Under the pieces are notes generated by a model, which was not told where the DNA came from, searched no databases, and was given only the letters and a program-made list of their open reading frames with translations. A stretch of DNA of 64,000 nt from Halichoerus grypus (lineage: Eukaryota; Chordata; Mammalia; Carnivora; Phocidae). The translations under genes were made by a program, and so were the position numbers. Below, one piece after another: positions 55,346-64,000 of the stretch (the stretch's first letter is position 1; each line of letters begins with the position of its first letter). Location: contig NC_135721.1 in NCBI RefSeq assembly GCF_964656455.1, positions 48,181,530 through 48,245,529 of the forward strand, read 5' to 3'.

Positions 55346-56039
55346 GTTATCAGGTGATTACTGGCAATGCTACAGGATGGAGGCTAGTTGAGGGAGGCCC
55401 TTTCAAAGTCTCAGTTCAGAAATGCCCCAGCTCTAAACCCCTCCATGCCATCTCCCTCAATCCTCGATCCCCTCTGGGCTCCAGCAAATGCCATCCAAGG
55501 ATGTTCCCCAATGTTTGCATTTTGTCTGGACCTCTCAGCTGACCTCCAGCTAGCTCCACCCCCAGGGACACGCTACAAGCCCACTGAGGAGCAGAGTGTC
55601 TCAAACAGACGTGAAGTCCCCTCCCCACCTGCAACAGCCCCCTTTCCAATTTCCTATTCTGGACAGCGTTCTTACACTCGCCAATGTTCCCGACCCCAGC
55701 ATCACCTGTGTTCTTCCAATGCGCCTGACCACCAGACCCAAACAGGTGACCCCAAACAATTCTAGATGAGAACACCTCTGCTCTATCTCCTCCCTCTCCA
55801 TGCCTGCCCCCCTAATTTGAGTCTTGGTGTGTGTGCACACTTTCTAATTGTCAATTTGCCAAGGGCTTCTTCAAGCAACTCCATGTGCCCCCAGCCCCAC
55901 CCCACCCACTACCTCTGTTGATGATGCCTCACCTTCCCTCAAGGCTCCCAGCACCACTTCGTAACTCCTCCTCCCATTCCACCCACGCTCAGCCTCCAGA
56001 ATTGAAGAATGTCATTTGCACACACAAAGTGCTTAGCGC
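55346..56039. other. Upstream intron, unannotated part
   Basis: C-rich sequence with scattered LINE-like phrases that I could not assign. Confidence 0.4.
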
Positions 56040-56505
56040 GTGTGGCAGACTATATTATACCCCTCCATCCCACATGTACTTCTCCCATGGAGAGGTGGGG
56101 TCTATGCTCCCTCTCCTGAACCTGGCTGGGCTTGGGAGAGTGATGGAAGTGACCCTACATGGCTTTCAAAGCTGAACATTCTTGGGGCTCAGCCACCATG
56201 CTGTGAGGAAGCCCAGACTACATACAAAAGCCACATGTAGGTGTCTGAGCTGACATTCCCAATGGAAGTCCCAGCCCCAACAGCTGCCATCACCTGCCCA
56301 ATGTGTGTGTGAAAGAGCCCTTCAAGGATTCAAGCCCAGTGGTCGAGTTACCTCCAGGTTTTGAGCCTCCCCAGCTGAGGCCCTAAACATCAAGGCCCAG
56401 AGAAAAGTGTCCCATGCTGTGTCCTTCCTGACTTCTGAATCCAAAGGCTCCATGAGCATAATAAAATGACTGCTTTATGCCACTAAATTTTGGGGTGGCA
56501 TAAAG
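56040..56505 (+). mobile_element. MLT1-type LTR (ERVL-MaLR)
   Basis: GAGGTGGGGTCTATGCTCCC, CCAATGTGTGTGTGAAAGAG, CCCAGCTGAGGCCCTAAACA and TTTATGCCACTAAATTTTGG are in MLT1 order. It is ancient, with no coding sequence. Confidence 0.78.
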
Positions 56506-56675
56506 ACCAGACTCTATTTCAGGAACATCAAGACGTTAATAAAAGAAAAGAGACAGACTATAAACAAATGCCCTAAAGCCTATCAGTGCTGTGAAAGCAG
56601 TCTACACAAGGGCGTAGGGTGAGGGTCATTTCTATTTGGGCAGGTGGACATGTGTGTCAAGAAAGATCTCACTTT

Positions 56676-56775
56676 GGGGTGCCTGGCTGGCTCAGTTGGT
56701 AGAGCAAGAGACTCTTCATCTCGTGAGGTCGAGTCCCACATTGGGGTAGTTTACTTAACAAAACAAAACAAAACA
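56676..56775 (+). mobile_element. Short SINEC, tRNA-head only
   Basis: About 100 bp: a tRNA-Lys-like promoter with A box (TGGCTCAGTTGGTAGAGCA) and B box (GGTCGAGTCCC), then a short (CAAAA)n tail, lacking the CT-rich body. Target copies resemble AAGATCTCACTTT / CAAGTCTCACTTC. Confidence 0.85.
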
Positions 56776-57199
56776 AGTCTCACTTCAAAGTAACCTTGGG
56801 GACAAGGCTTGAAAGATGGGCAGGTATTTGGGAGGGGGGAGGGGTGGAGGAATTCCAGATGGAGGGAGGAGCATATGCAAAAGCATCCAATCATGAGAAG
56901 GCGTGGAGGCCCAGGGAAAGGTAAGCTGTTGAGCACGGCTTGAGTATAAAGTATGGGAGGACAGGTGTGTGGCTCACAGCATGAACAAAACGGAGCAGAT
57001 TTACCTTTTAGGAGGGGCAATCAGGTGTCCCTGTAGAATTCAGACTGCAGACTACAAGGCTGGTGGCCTAAAGACCAGTTAGGAGACGGATGTCCAAATC
57101 AGTGATAAGGGCCTGAACTAAGGCAACAGCCGAGAGATGAGAATGAGCCATGGTTATGGAAGCAGATGATTAAATGTAGGGGCTGAGACAAGAAACGGA

Positions 57200-57410
57200 A
57201 TCAACTGCCTCCTGATAAAGTCCTCCCTCACCAGACCTGCTGACCACAGGGTCTGAGCCAGATCCTACAGTCACCACACACAGCCCCCTTCTGGTGGGGG
57301 ATCTTTTCCTGTGAGTATGACCAACTACACTGTAAGCTCCTACACTAAAGCTTCCATCACACCTTCAGGACCTAGCAGCAAGTACTCAGTATATGTTCAA
57401 AAAGATCTGC
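57200..57410 (+). mobile_element. L2-like 3' end fragment
   Basis: CTGATAAAGTCCTCCCTCAC, CACTGTAAGCTCCTACACTA and CAAGTACTCAGTATATGTTC resemble the L2 tail. Confidence 0.5.
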
Positions 57411-59449
57411 TGCTTCTTCCTCCCAGGACCTGGCTGGTACCCGCCTCTTCAGCCCTGTCCCTGGAGAGCAGGGCCCGAGAAATTCTGGGCAGAGCTGGTG
57501 GCTGCTACTCTGCTCTGGCCCCGTCACAAAGCATGCGCCGCAGAGGTCTGCAAGGCTGCCGGCGCCATGGCGAATACCTCTGCCATACGTGACTGGAGAA
57601 CCTCACAACTGATCCCCAGATCAGCCTGCCCCGAATGCCCCCTCCATGCACAGGCTCACCGAAAGTGGGTCCCTTTTTACAGCCACTTTCCAGGTACAAA
57701 ACCGCACCTTGGCCTCACTGGGATCCACACTCCCAACCTTACCCAGTCGGTTCCCTGCCTCACAGTGTCACCAGGAAGGCTCTGACCCATCCCAGGCTGA
57801 GCCTTGTCCAAGCTGGGGGTGCTCTCCCCTCAATGGGGGGCCAACAGGGGCTTGTTACTGGAAGACAGGCAGAGTAAATGCCCTTCTCGGATCCAAGCAG
57901 AGACTCCATGTCTCACCCCACTTCATGAAGAGCTGACACGTGCATACAGCACACCAATCCCAGTCATGATTCTCACCCTAAGGGGACTCCAGGTCTTCCT
58001 CTGAGGGTCCAGGAACCTCTAATGGGATTGGTCCCTGCACCCTGCCTGCTCAGGACTCCCAAGGTCCCACGCATCTCTTCTTCTACAGCCAACTCCCTTC
58101 TTCTGCTCCCACTCCCCCACAGCTGGGGTATTCAACAACAGCAGTCCACCCTCCCCACCTGAGGGGCTCCAGAGAAGTGTGGAACTCCACCACCAAACAT
58201 CTCATTTTTGTCTAGAACACAGGGAGCGGGGCAGAAAAGACACCAGATTTCCCAAGTCCTTCCTGGCTCTCAGAGTATCAGCACACTGAAACCAAATCAG
58301 CAATCCCCTATCAAAGGGAGACAGAAGGAAGGAGGTTAAAGACTACTATCTTGAGAGATCAAAGTCCTCGCTGGCCACACCGTCTTAGGGCCTCTAGGAA
58401 AGGGGAAGTCAGAAGAGGCAGAGTCCAGGGGGCTGTTCTGCGGACCGGTCACCATGTTGGAAGAAACGTGTCTGGGAAGGTGTTTCCAGCCAGGACAGAT
58501 GAGTCTGCAGTCAACCTCCACTGAAGGCCAGTGGCTGGGAGGCAGGGCTGGTCGAGGGTGCATCCTCTACAGTGGAATCTCCAAGAATGAATTCTTCTGG
58601 GATTCCAAGATAGTAGCGGCTGCTCCCCACCGAGCTGGCCAGCAGATCCCACCCAGCGCTTTCCCAGCAGCCCGCACCAGCAGCTCAGCTCCTCTGCCCT
58701 CCAGCAGCTGTTCCAGGGGTTGGACCTCCCAGCTAAGCCCTTCCCCCCCAGTCCTAGAGAGCAGCTGCCAAGTCCTTCCTCCCCTCCCCCTCCCCCAACT
58801 GATGGCCCCACCGCCTCTCAACACAGGGGCTGTATTTATGGCACCTTCTGTCTAGAGGTGATCAATTATTCATCTCTTAAGAGGATTCTCCTCTCCTGGG
58901 ATTTACTGATGAAACAAATCTGTGAGAGGGGAAAGAGACTCTTAGGGGAGCCCTTTCAGGGGATGTGCTCATTTGCCTGCATGTGTCTGAGTGTGGGGGT
59001 GTGTACGCTGGCTAGCCCTGTCCCAGGTCTACACTCTGCACACCCACGCTCTCTGCAGACAGCAAATCCTGGGGGGCTATGTCTAAGTTCTAGAGACTGT
59101 CATGTATTGGCGAAGAGCGTTCTTGTGTGAGGTGGGGGGAGGTAGCGGCTCTTGTGGTTAGTATGTACATATCAATAAAACACTTTAAAATCTAATTTTT
59201 TTTCTACTACAAATTGGATACAGATGTAGCAGATCTCTCAATGGCTGGGGTGATGCTTGGGAAAAAGCTGAATTAGACCCAATGACCTCAGGGAATTCCT
59301 GAGGTCACCATATCTGGCAGAAGCACAGGGCTGTGACTGTTCATGCCTTCTGACCCAACAGTAACCGATGTGGTTTCAAGGAAGAAAGGAAAAGAAGAGG
59401 AACTAGGAAAAGTCTAGTAACTTTGATGGAACACTCCTAGAGTATCATG
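57411..59449. other. Upstream intron, unannotated part
   Basis: Mixed GC-rich sequence. Overlapping open frames on both strands have no recognisable protein similarity and no intron-exon signals that I could support. Confidence 0.5.
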
Positions 59450-59600
59450 CTAATAACTGCACACTCACTTATCTCCTCCAATCATCATAAACTCCTACAT
59501 GGTAGAGATATACCTCCACAGATGAGGACCCTGAACACAGAGAGGCTAAGTAACTTTCCCAGGATCACACAGCAATCCAGAAGAGCACAGTGATTTTTAA
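59450..59600 (-). mobile_element. MIR fragment, reverse
   Basis: CACAGATGAGGACCCTGAAC, AGAGAGGCTAAGTAACTTTC and CAGGATCACACAGCAATCCA are the complement of the MIR core. Confidence 0.85.
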
Positions 59601-59739
59601 CCATTAAGTATTCCTAATCTCACTTCAGGAAATGGAAACAAAATAAATAAGACAACATAAGAAATTAAAAAGTTACATGTGCTAAAGATTTCCCCTGAAG
59701 CATTAATAATAAAGAATTCAAATAACCTAAGTGCCCCAA

Positions 59740-59910
59740 CAATAGGGAAATGGTTTTAAAATGTTATGTTGGTTTTTCTTCATGAAAAGAAAATGGGAAT
59801 AAACATATGAAAAAGTACTCAACTTCTTAAGAAAATGGGGAATAAACATAGAAAAAATACTCAACTTCTTAGTAATCAGAGAAATACAAAATAAGATCAC
59901 CGTGAGATTT
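59740..59910 (+). mobile_element. L1 fragment with internal duplication
   Basis: Two adjacent imperfect copies of a unit of about 47 bp (AAAATGGGAATAAACATATG... and AAAATGGGGAATAAACATAG...), both followed by TACTCAACTTCTTA, then TAATCAGAGAAATACAAAAT as in L1. Confidence 0.75.
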
Positions 59911-60334
59911 CTTTTTATATCCACTATATATAATTTAAGAGCAAGAATGTTTAGTTCGATTCTCCTGGTATACACTAGAGCAAAATCATCAATGTTCAAT
60001 TGTTCCTGGTCTAACTGGCTATTTTTGAAATAAGTACTGGTATGATGTCCATAGCATATATTGTTGCTTCTCTTATGAATACTTGTCTCAGGCCTTTTCT
60101 TCCATGGGCAACCTTTCCTTGGAAAATAAAGCATATAAATATGCATTCTTTCATTCTAAGTGTTATTTTGTACATGTATTAACATACCTCTTTATTTTAC
60201 TCATGGTATAGCAGGACGCTAAGATATCATTTGAAATACAATCTTGGTTAACTGGATTCTAGCTTACTCTATTTATTTTAATAACTTAATTTTAATAAAA
60301 CGAACAAGATCTCAAAATGAAGAAAAAAAGAATG

Positions 60335-60590
60335 TTTAGCTCATATCCTGCCCTTACCACTTACTAGTTGTGTGGCCTTGCACAAGTTAGTTAACCTCTC
60401 TGTGTCTCATTTCTTTATCTGTAAATCTGGGGTTAAAAATTAACCTCTCTGTGCTTCTGTTTCCTCATCTGTATATCCGGGGTTAATAATAGTACCTAAC
60501 CTCACAAGGTTGTCATGATTAAACAAATTAACATATGAAGAACACTTTTAATAGTACCAGGTACACAGTAAGGGGTGAAAACTTTAGTTT
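60335..60590 (+). mobile_element. MIR with duplicated core
   Basis: GTGTGGCCTTGCACAAGTTA, TTAACCTCTCTGTGTCTCAT, then a second TTAACCTCTCTGTGCTTCTG, then CTCACAAGGTTGTCATGATT and CCAGGTACACAGTAAGGG. The core segment occurs twice, 49 bp apart. Confidence 0.9.
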
Positions 60591-61640
60591 CATACCAAGT
60601 GCTGGTGGAGGTTAGCAGGAATTTTTTTCTCATATACCATTGGTAGAGGGCAAAACAGAAGAAATATTTTTGAAAGGTGTGTGGTGCTTTCTTTTAATGT
60701 TAAACATACATTTACCCTATGGTCTTGCAATTCCACTCCCAGAGAAACTCTGCAAATGTGCATGAGATATGTACACAAATGTTCACTGCAGCATTACTCA
60801 TAAAAGCCAAATCATGGAAATATTCTAAGTGCCCACCAACCACAGAGGGACAATGGAATATTATATATCAGTGCAAACAAATGAACCACAGGAACACAAA
60901 CAAATCTCAGACTAAACTGAGCTAAAAAAAAAAAAAAAAAAGCAAGCCTTGAAAGTCTACCAATTCAAAAAAGATCAATCAAAAAATAAAATTAAATGTA
61001 CTGTAAAAGATTTAACTAAATGTAAGTAATTAAAACTTTTTTTCTTTAAAGCAAGGGAATGATAAACACAAAATTCAAGGGAGTGGTAACCTCTGGAGGT
61101 GAAGAAAGGGTATAGGGTTAGGGGAAACACCCAGATAATTTCAACGATATTGGCCATGTTCTAATTTTTATCTTGGGTAGGTACTTCACGTGTGCATTAT
61201 CATGCTTTATCTGTTTAATGTACATAAAACACTAGGTCAAATATGCATTTCAAATAATACATAAGAAAAATTACAATACATACTACTTTATCAGTAGATG
61301 TATAACTGCTTAAAATGATAAAATGTCTTAAACGAAAAAAGAAACTCAAGAATGTACTCATAAATAGATGCTTTCTGAGGGTTTTTATGACAGGGGAAGT
61401 GTTTATACACTATTTGAAGTGGAGAAAAGAAACAAGATTAAAAATATTGCCCAATTTAAGAATTCAATTCCATCCACAACACACGCTTGTACACACAAAA
61501 CACCAAAGGAAAATATGCAGAAATGTTAACAATGCTCATCTCGGGGTGGTACAGAATGGGAATATTTCCTTGTTCCTAGTCTCCAGACTTTATTGTAGGC
61601 ATCAGATTTTTACTTAAGGGGAAGGTGTAAGAACATGGTA
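60591..61640 (+). mobile_element. L1 3'-end fragment
   Basis: CTTGCAATTCCACTCCCAGA, GTTCACTGCAGCATTACTCA, CACAGAGGGACAATGGAATA and GGAGTGGTAACCTCTGGAGG follow L1 order. It decays past about 61,200. Confidence 0.8.
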
Positions 61641-61784
61641 CAGACAACACACCTGAAACTTTGCATACACTATGCAGGCCTCGGAACAAGACTAGACGGG
61701 GAGCTTCCCGGAGAGGAATTTGTGGGTGAAGTTTCTTTTTGCTATTTCTGTTGCTGGAGAGTTGTTTGTGTTACCCATCCCCCC

Positions 61785-61786
<2 letters not shown>

Positions 61787-61820
<34 letters not shown>
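61787..61820. repeat. (CA)n microsatellite
   Basis: An uninterrupted run of AC repeats of about 32 bases. Confidence 0.97.
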
Positions 61821-61822
<2 letters not shown>

Positions 61823-61929
61823 GAGAGTAGGAAAAATCCTACGAGATGAGCGGCACTGTGGGAGGGGGAGGGGTTAGACAGGGTTTGGTTGAAGTGGGGT
61901 GCAGAGGCTGAAGTTCCCCACCCAGTAAA

Positions 61930-62420
61930 AGTTCTCTACGGCTCGCTGTGCTCCCACCCGAAGTCCAAGGTAAAGCCCTGCAAGGCGCACGGTGCGGAAG
62001 CCGCCTCTCCCGGCAGCGCGATCCTCCCCCCTCCCGTCCCCCCAGCGACCCCGGCAGGCAGCCGGAGGGGGTGCGCGCTGGTGGCGTGGTGGGGAGCCTA
62101 GGCCGGGCGCCGTCTCCTGATCTTCGGCCAAGGCGGCCAGCTCTCCCGACGGAAGCCCCCGCCTCGAGCAGCCGGTGGCGGCCGGCCGGGGTCAGCCGGG
62201 AGGAAACTGAGCCGCCTGGCCAAAGGCGCAGCAGCTGCCTCGAAGCCGCCAGCGCACGAGAACCAGGTCAGGACGCAGAGGCGGCTCCTTGGCCAGACAG
62301 CAAGACACACACACGCGCACACACACACACACACACACGCACGAAAGCGCGCGCGCGCACCCCTCCAGCAGCCGCTGGGGCCATCGCCCGAGCCACGCAG
62401 TGCACGTCCCGAAGAGCCCC
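61930..62420. promoter_or_regulatory. CpG-rich island, candidate internal TET3 promoter
   Basis: CpG dinucleotides are dense here (seven in 62,101-62,160 and seven in 62,161-62,220), while most of the surrounding intron is CpG-poor. It lies about 11.7 kb upstream of exon W1. TET3 is known to have a downstream promoter for isoforms lacking CXXC, so this may be it, but I found no convincing minus-strand exon donor inside the island. It may instead serve an antisense transcript. No TATA box was seen; a CCAAT-type sequence is at about 62,576. Confidence 0.55.
62302..62360. repeat. (CA)n/(CG)n alternating tract at CpG island edge
   Basis: (AC)n with CGCG interruptions to about 62,342, then (GC)n at about 62,346-62,359. 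Confidence 0.95.
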
Positions 62421-63778
62421 CATCACCCCCCAGCGAGGCCAGGCACTCCCACGGCTCCACCCACCCGACTGCCCACACCCGCTTCTCACCACCCACCTCC
62501 CACCCCCGAGTCTGACCGCGAAGCAAATGAGAAAGCAAACCCGCCACCACCGCAGCCCACTGAGCACCACCCCTGACCAATGGCCCCACGCACGTTCCCT
62601 AAAGGTGCCCAAAGCCCACAAAACCTCCTGGCCCCTCGGGAGGGCCAGAGGACAACCCTGAGGAGGAGAGCAGCTAACAGTTTTGAGAGGCCGGGGCGAA
62701 ATCCTGGATTAAACAAGCAATGTCATGTTCAAATGTAACCTTTTCGAGTCTTCCAACATCCATTTTAGTGGATGGGCAAATAAATGAGGGACAGTTAACC
62801 AGACTCCAAGGCTCAACACTGGTGAGTGGCAAAAGCCAATGGAACATGGGAGGGGAGTGTAGATGCCCACGGCCTCCCAGCGGCCAAGCTTCTCATCTTT
62901 TGGAGAATGAGCTCCCACACGTGCAGGCGAGTCTCACAAACCATGGATTTCAGCATCTCCCTTGGACGCCCGTCAGGTGAGTTTACCCCCGTCCCTTCCT
63001 CCTTTCTCAAGGACTCAAGAGGACTTACCCTTTTTTTCATTCAAAGAAATGAATCTTTAAGCCAGCACCCAAAAATCTGGAGGAAAAGTAATTTGTGGCA
63101 GAGGGGCCTCCAACATCAGTCATAAGACCGACTTCACACCGTGGGCTAGGAACTGGAAATGGGGGAGAAACTGCCATTTGGGAAGCCTGGTGACAGGAAA
63201 TTAGGGAGTGCGAATAAATCGAATAAATTCTATTTATCCTAAACTCCTAGGGAAAAAAACAATCACACATCTCAGTATAGTCTCATTATCCACAGGCACT
63301 ACTGGTCTGTTAGCCCAGATAACTGAAAGGTGCCAGTATCTGGGTTCTTGTACATGTTCATCCGGAAGTCCTATCTGCAGTGTTAGAGAAAAGGGCATAG
63401 AAACCCTGGCCCTCCGCATCCGTGATCTGCTCTCTGAGGATCAGGGGTGATGAGGAAGACCGTGGGAGTCCTCCTCCCTCTGGCCTTCCTGTGGCACACC
63501 CCCACTTACTTCCCTCCCAGTTTCTGTGACGCTGCTAGATCTTGGTCCTCCATTCTCCATTTCCTCCTTTATCCCCTCAACAGAGCTACTCTCCACCCTT
63601 CCACCCTCTGTTCTCCTGGAAACCTCCCCTCCGCCTAAGGCTCCACAGCTCAGCCTACACCAATAACCCTAAAGCTTCCTTTTTCCTGGACTGTTCCTCA
63701 AGCTCCCAGCCTGCTCTCCAACTCCAAGAAACATTTCTACCTGGATGCAATGTAAGCTCAACACATTTAAAACCTAAC
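62421..63778. other. Upstream intron right of the CpG island
   Basis: C-rich to about 62,650. Two good plus-strand splice donors at 62,822 and 62,977 (see findings). No gene recognised. Confidence 0.5.
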
Positions 63779-63917
63779 TTGGTGGGCAGGTTGCAGGGGG
63801 AGGGGGCACCCAGCTGGCTCCGTCTGAAGAGCATGTGACTCTTGATCTCGGGGTCTTGAGTGAGAGCTCCGCATTGGATGTAGAGATTACTTAAAAATAA
63901 AGTCATAAAAAAAAAAA
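63779..63917 (+). mobile_element. SINEC copy, diverged short form
   Basis: GGGGGCACCCAGCTGGCTCC head, GACTCTTGATCTCGGGGTCT body, ATAAAGTCATAAAA tail. Target duplication AAAACCTAAC at 63,769 and after the tail. Confidence 0.88.
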
Positions 63918-64000
63918 AAACCTAACAGCACCTGTCCCCTTTTTCCCAGCAACTCCTACTCTGAATACTGATTTTTAAAAATTCATGTGAAAAGTTATTC

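Noticed and set aside
56676..56750. Possible tRNA gene
   Set aside because: Pol III boxes are present but the sequence is a SINE head with a CAAAA tail and does not fold as a complete tRNA.
62098..62589. 163-codon minus-strand open frame over the CpG island
   Set aside because: Runs through the (CA)n/(CG)n tract as Cys/Val repeats; not a plausible TET3 N-terminus.
61948..62661. 237-codon plus-strand open frame over the CpG island
   Set aside because: Composition-driven (Pro/Arg/His-rich), runs through a CA repeat, with no homology that I recognise.

Overview
This is a mammalian nuclear-genome window from a caniform carnivore. At least nine tRNA-Lys-derived SINEC copies carry the bear/seal/mustelid-style head (GGGGCGCCTGGGTGGCTCAG) and a CT-rich tail before AATAAA-type ends. 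They do not carry the dog SINEC_Cf or felid heads, so an arctoid (bear, pinniped or mustelid) is most likely; I cannot name the species.

The only protein-coding gene I can support is TET3, the 5-methylcytosine dioxygenase, on the minus strand. Nine coding exons with canonical GT-AG junctions run from 50,366 down to the stop codon at 8,694-8,696. From the short-isoform ATG at 50,319-50,321 they encode 1,658 residues, against about 1,660 for human short TET3. The reading frame is unbroken. The iron ligands and the 2-oxoglutarate arginine are present. The upstream exon with the CXXC zinc finger was not found, so it should lie beyond 64,000.

Layout, left to right. 1-2,242: a minus-strand, 5'-truncated L1 with two nested SINEs. 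About 2,725-8,693: the roughly 6 kb TET3 3'UTR, with seven miR-29 seed matches. 8,694-31,939: eight compact exons encoding the Cys-rich domain and the double-stranded beta-helix, separated by introns full of old L1, L2, MIR, MER5A, Tigger-like and LTR remnants. 31,940-48,232: a 16.3 kb intron, mostly truncated L1 3' ends, SINEs and simple repeats. 48,233-50,366: the large 2.1 kb N-terminal exon. 50,367-64,000: upstream intron, with a CpG-rich island at about 61,930-62,420 that may be an internal TET3 promoter.

No second gene, structural RNA gene or novel multi-gene system is visible. The most interesting signals are regulatory: the miR-29 site cluster in the 3'UTR, the CpG island with strong plus-strand splice donors beside it, and a Z-DNA-prone tract inside it. 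Several repeat-structure oddities are listed as separate findings. Repeat family names come from recognising consensus sequence by eye, not from a database search.
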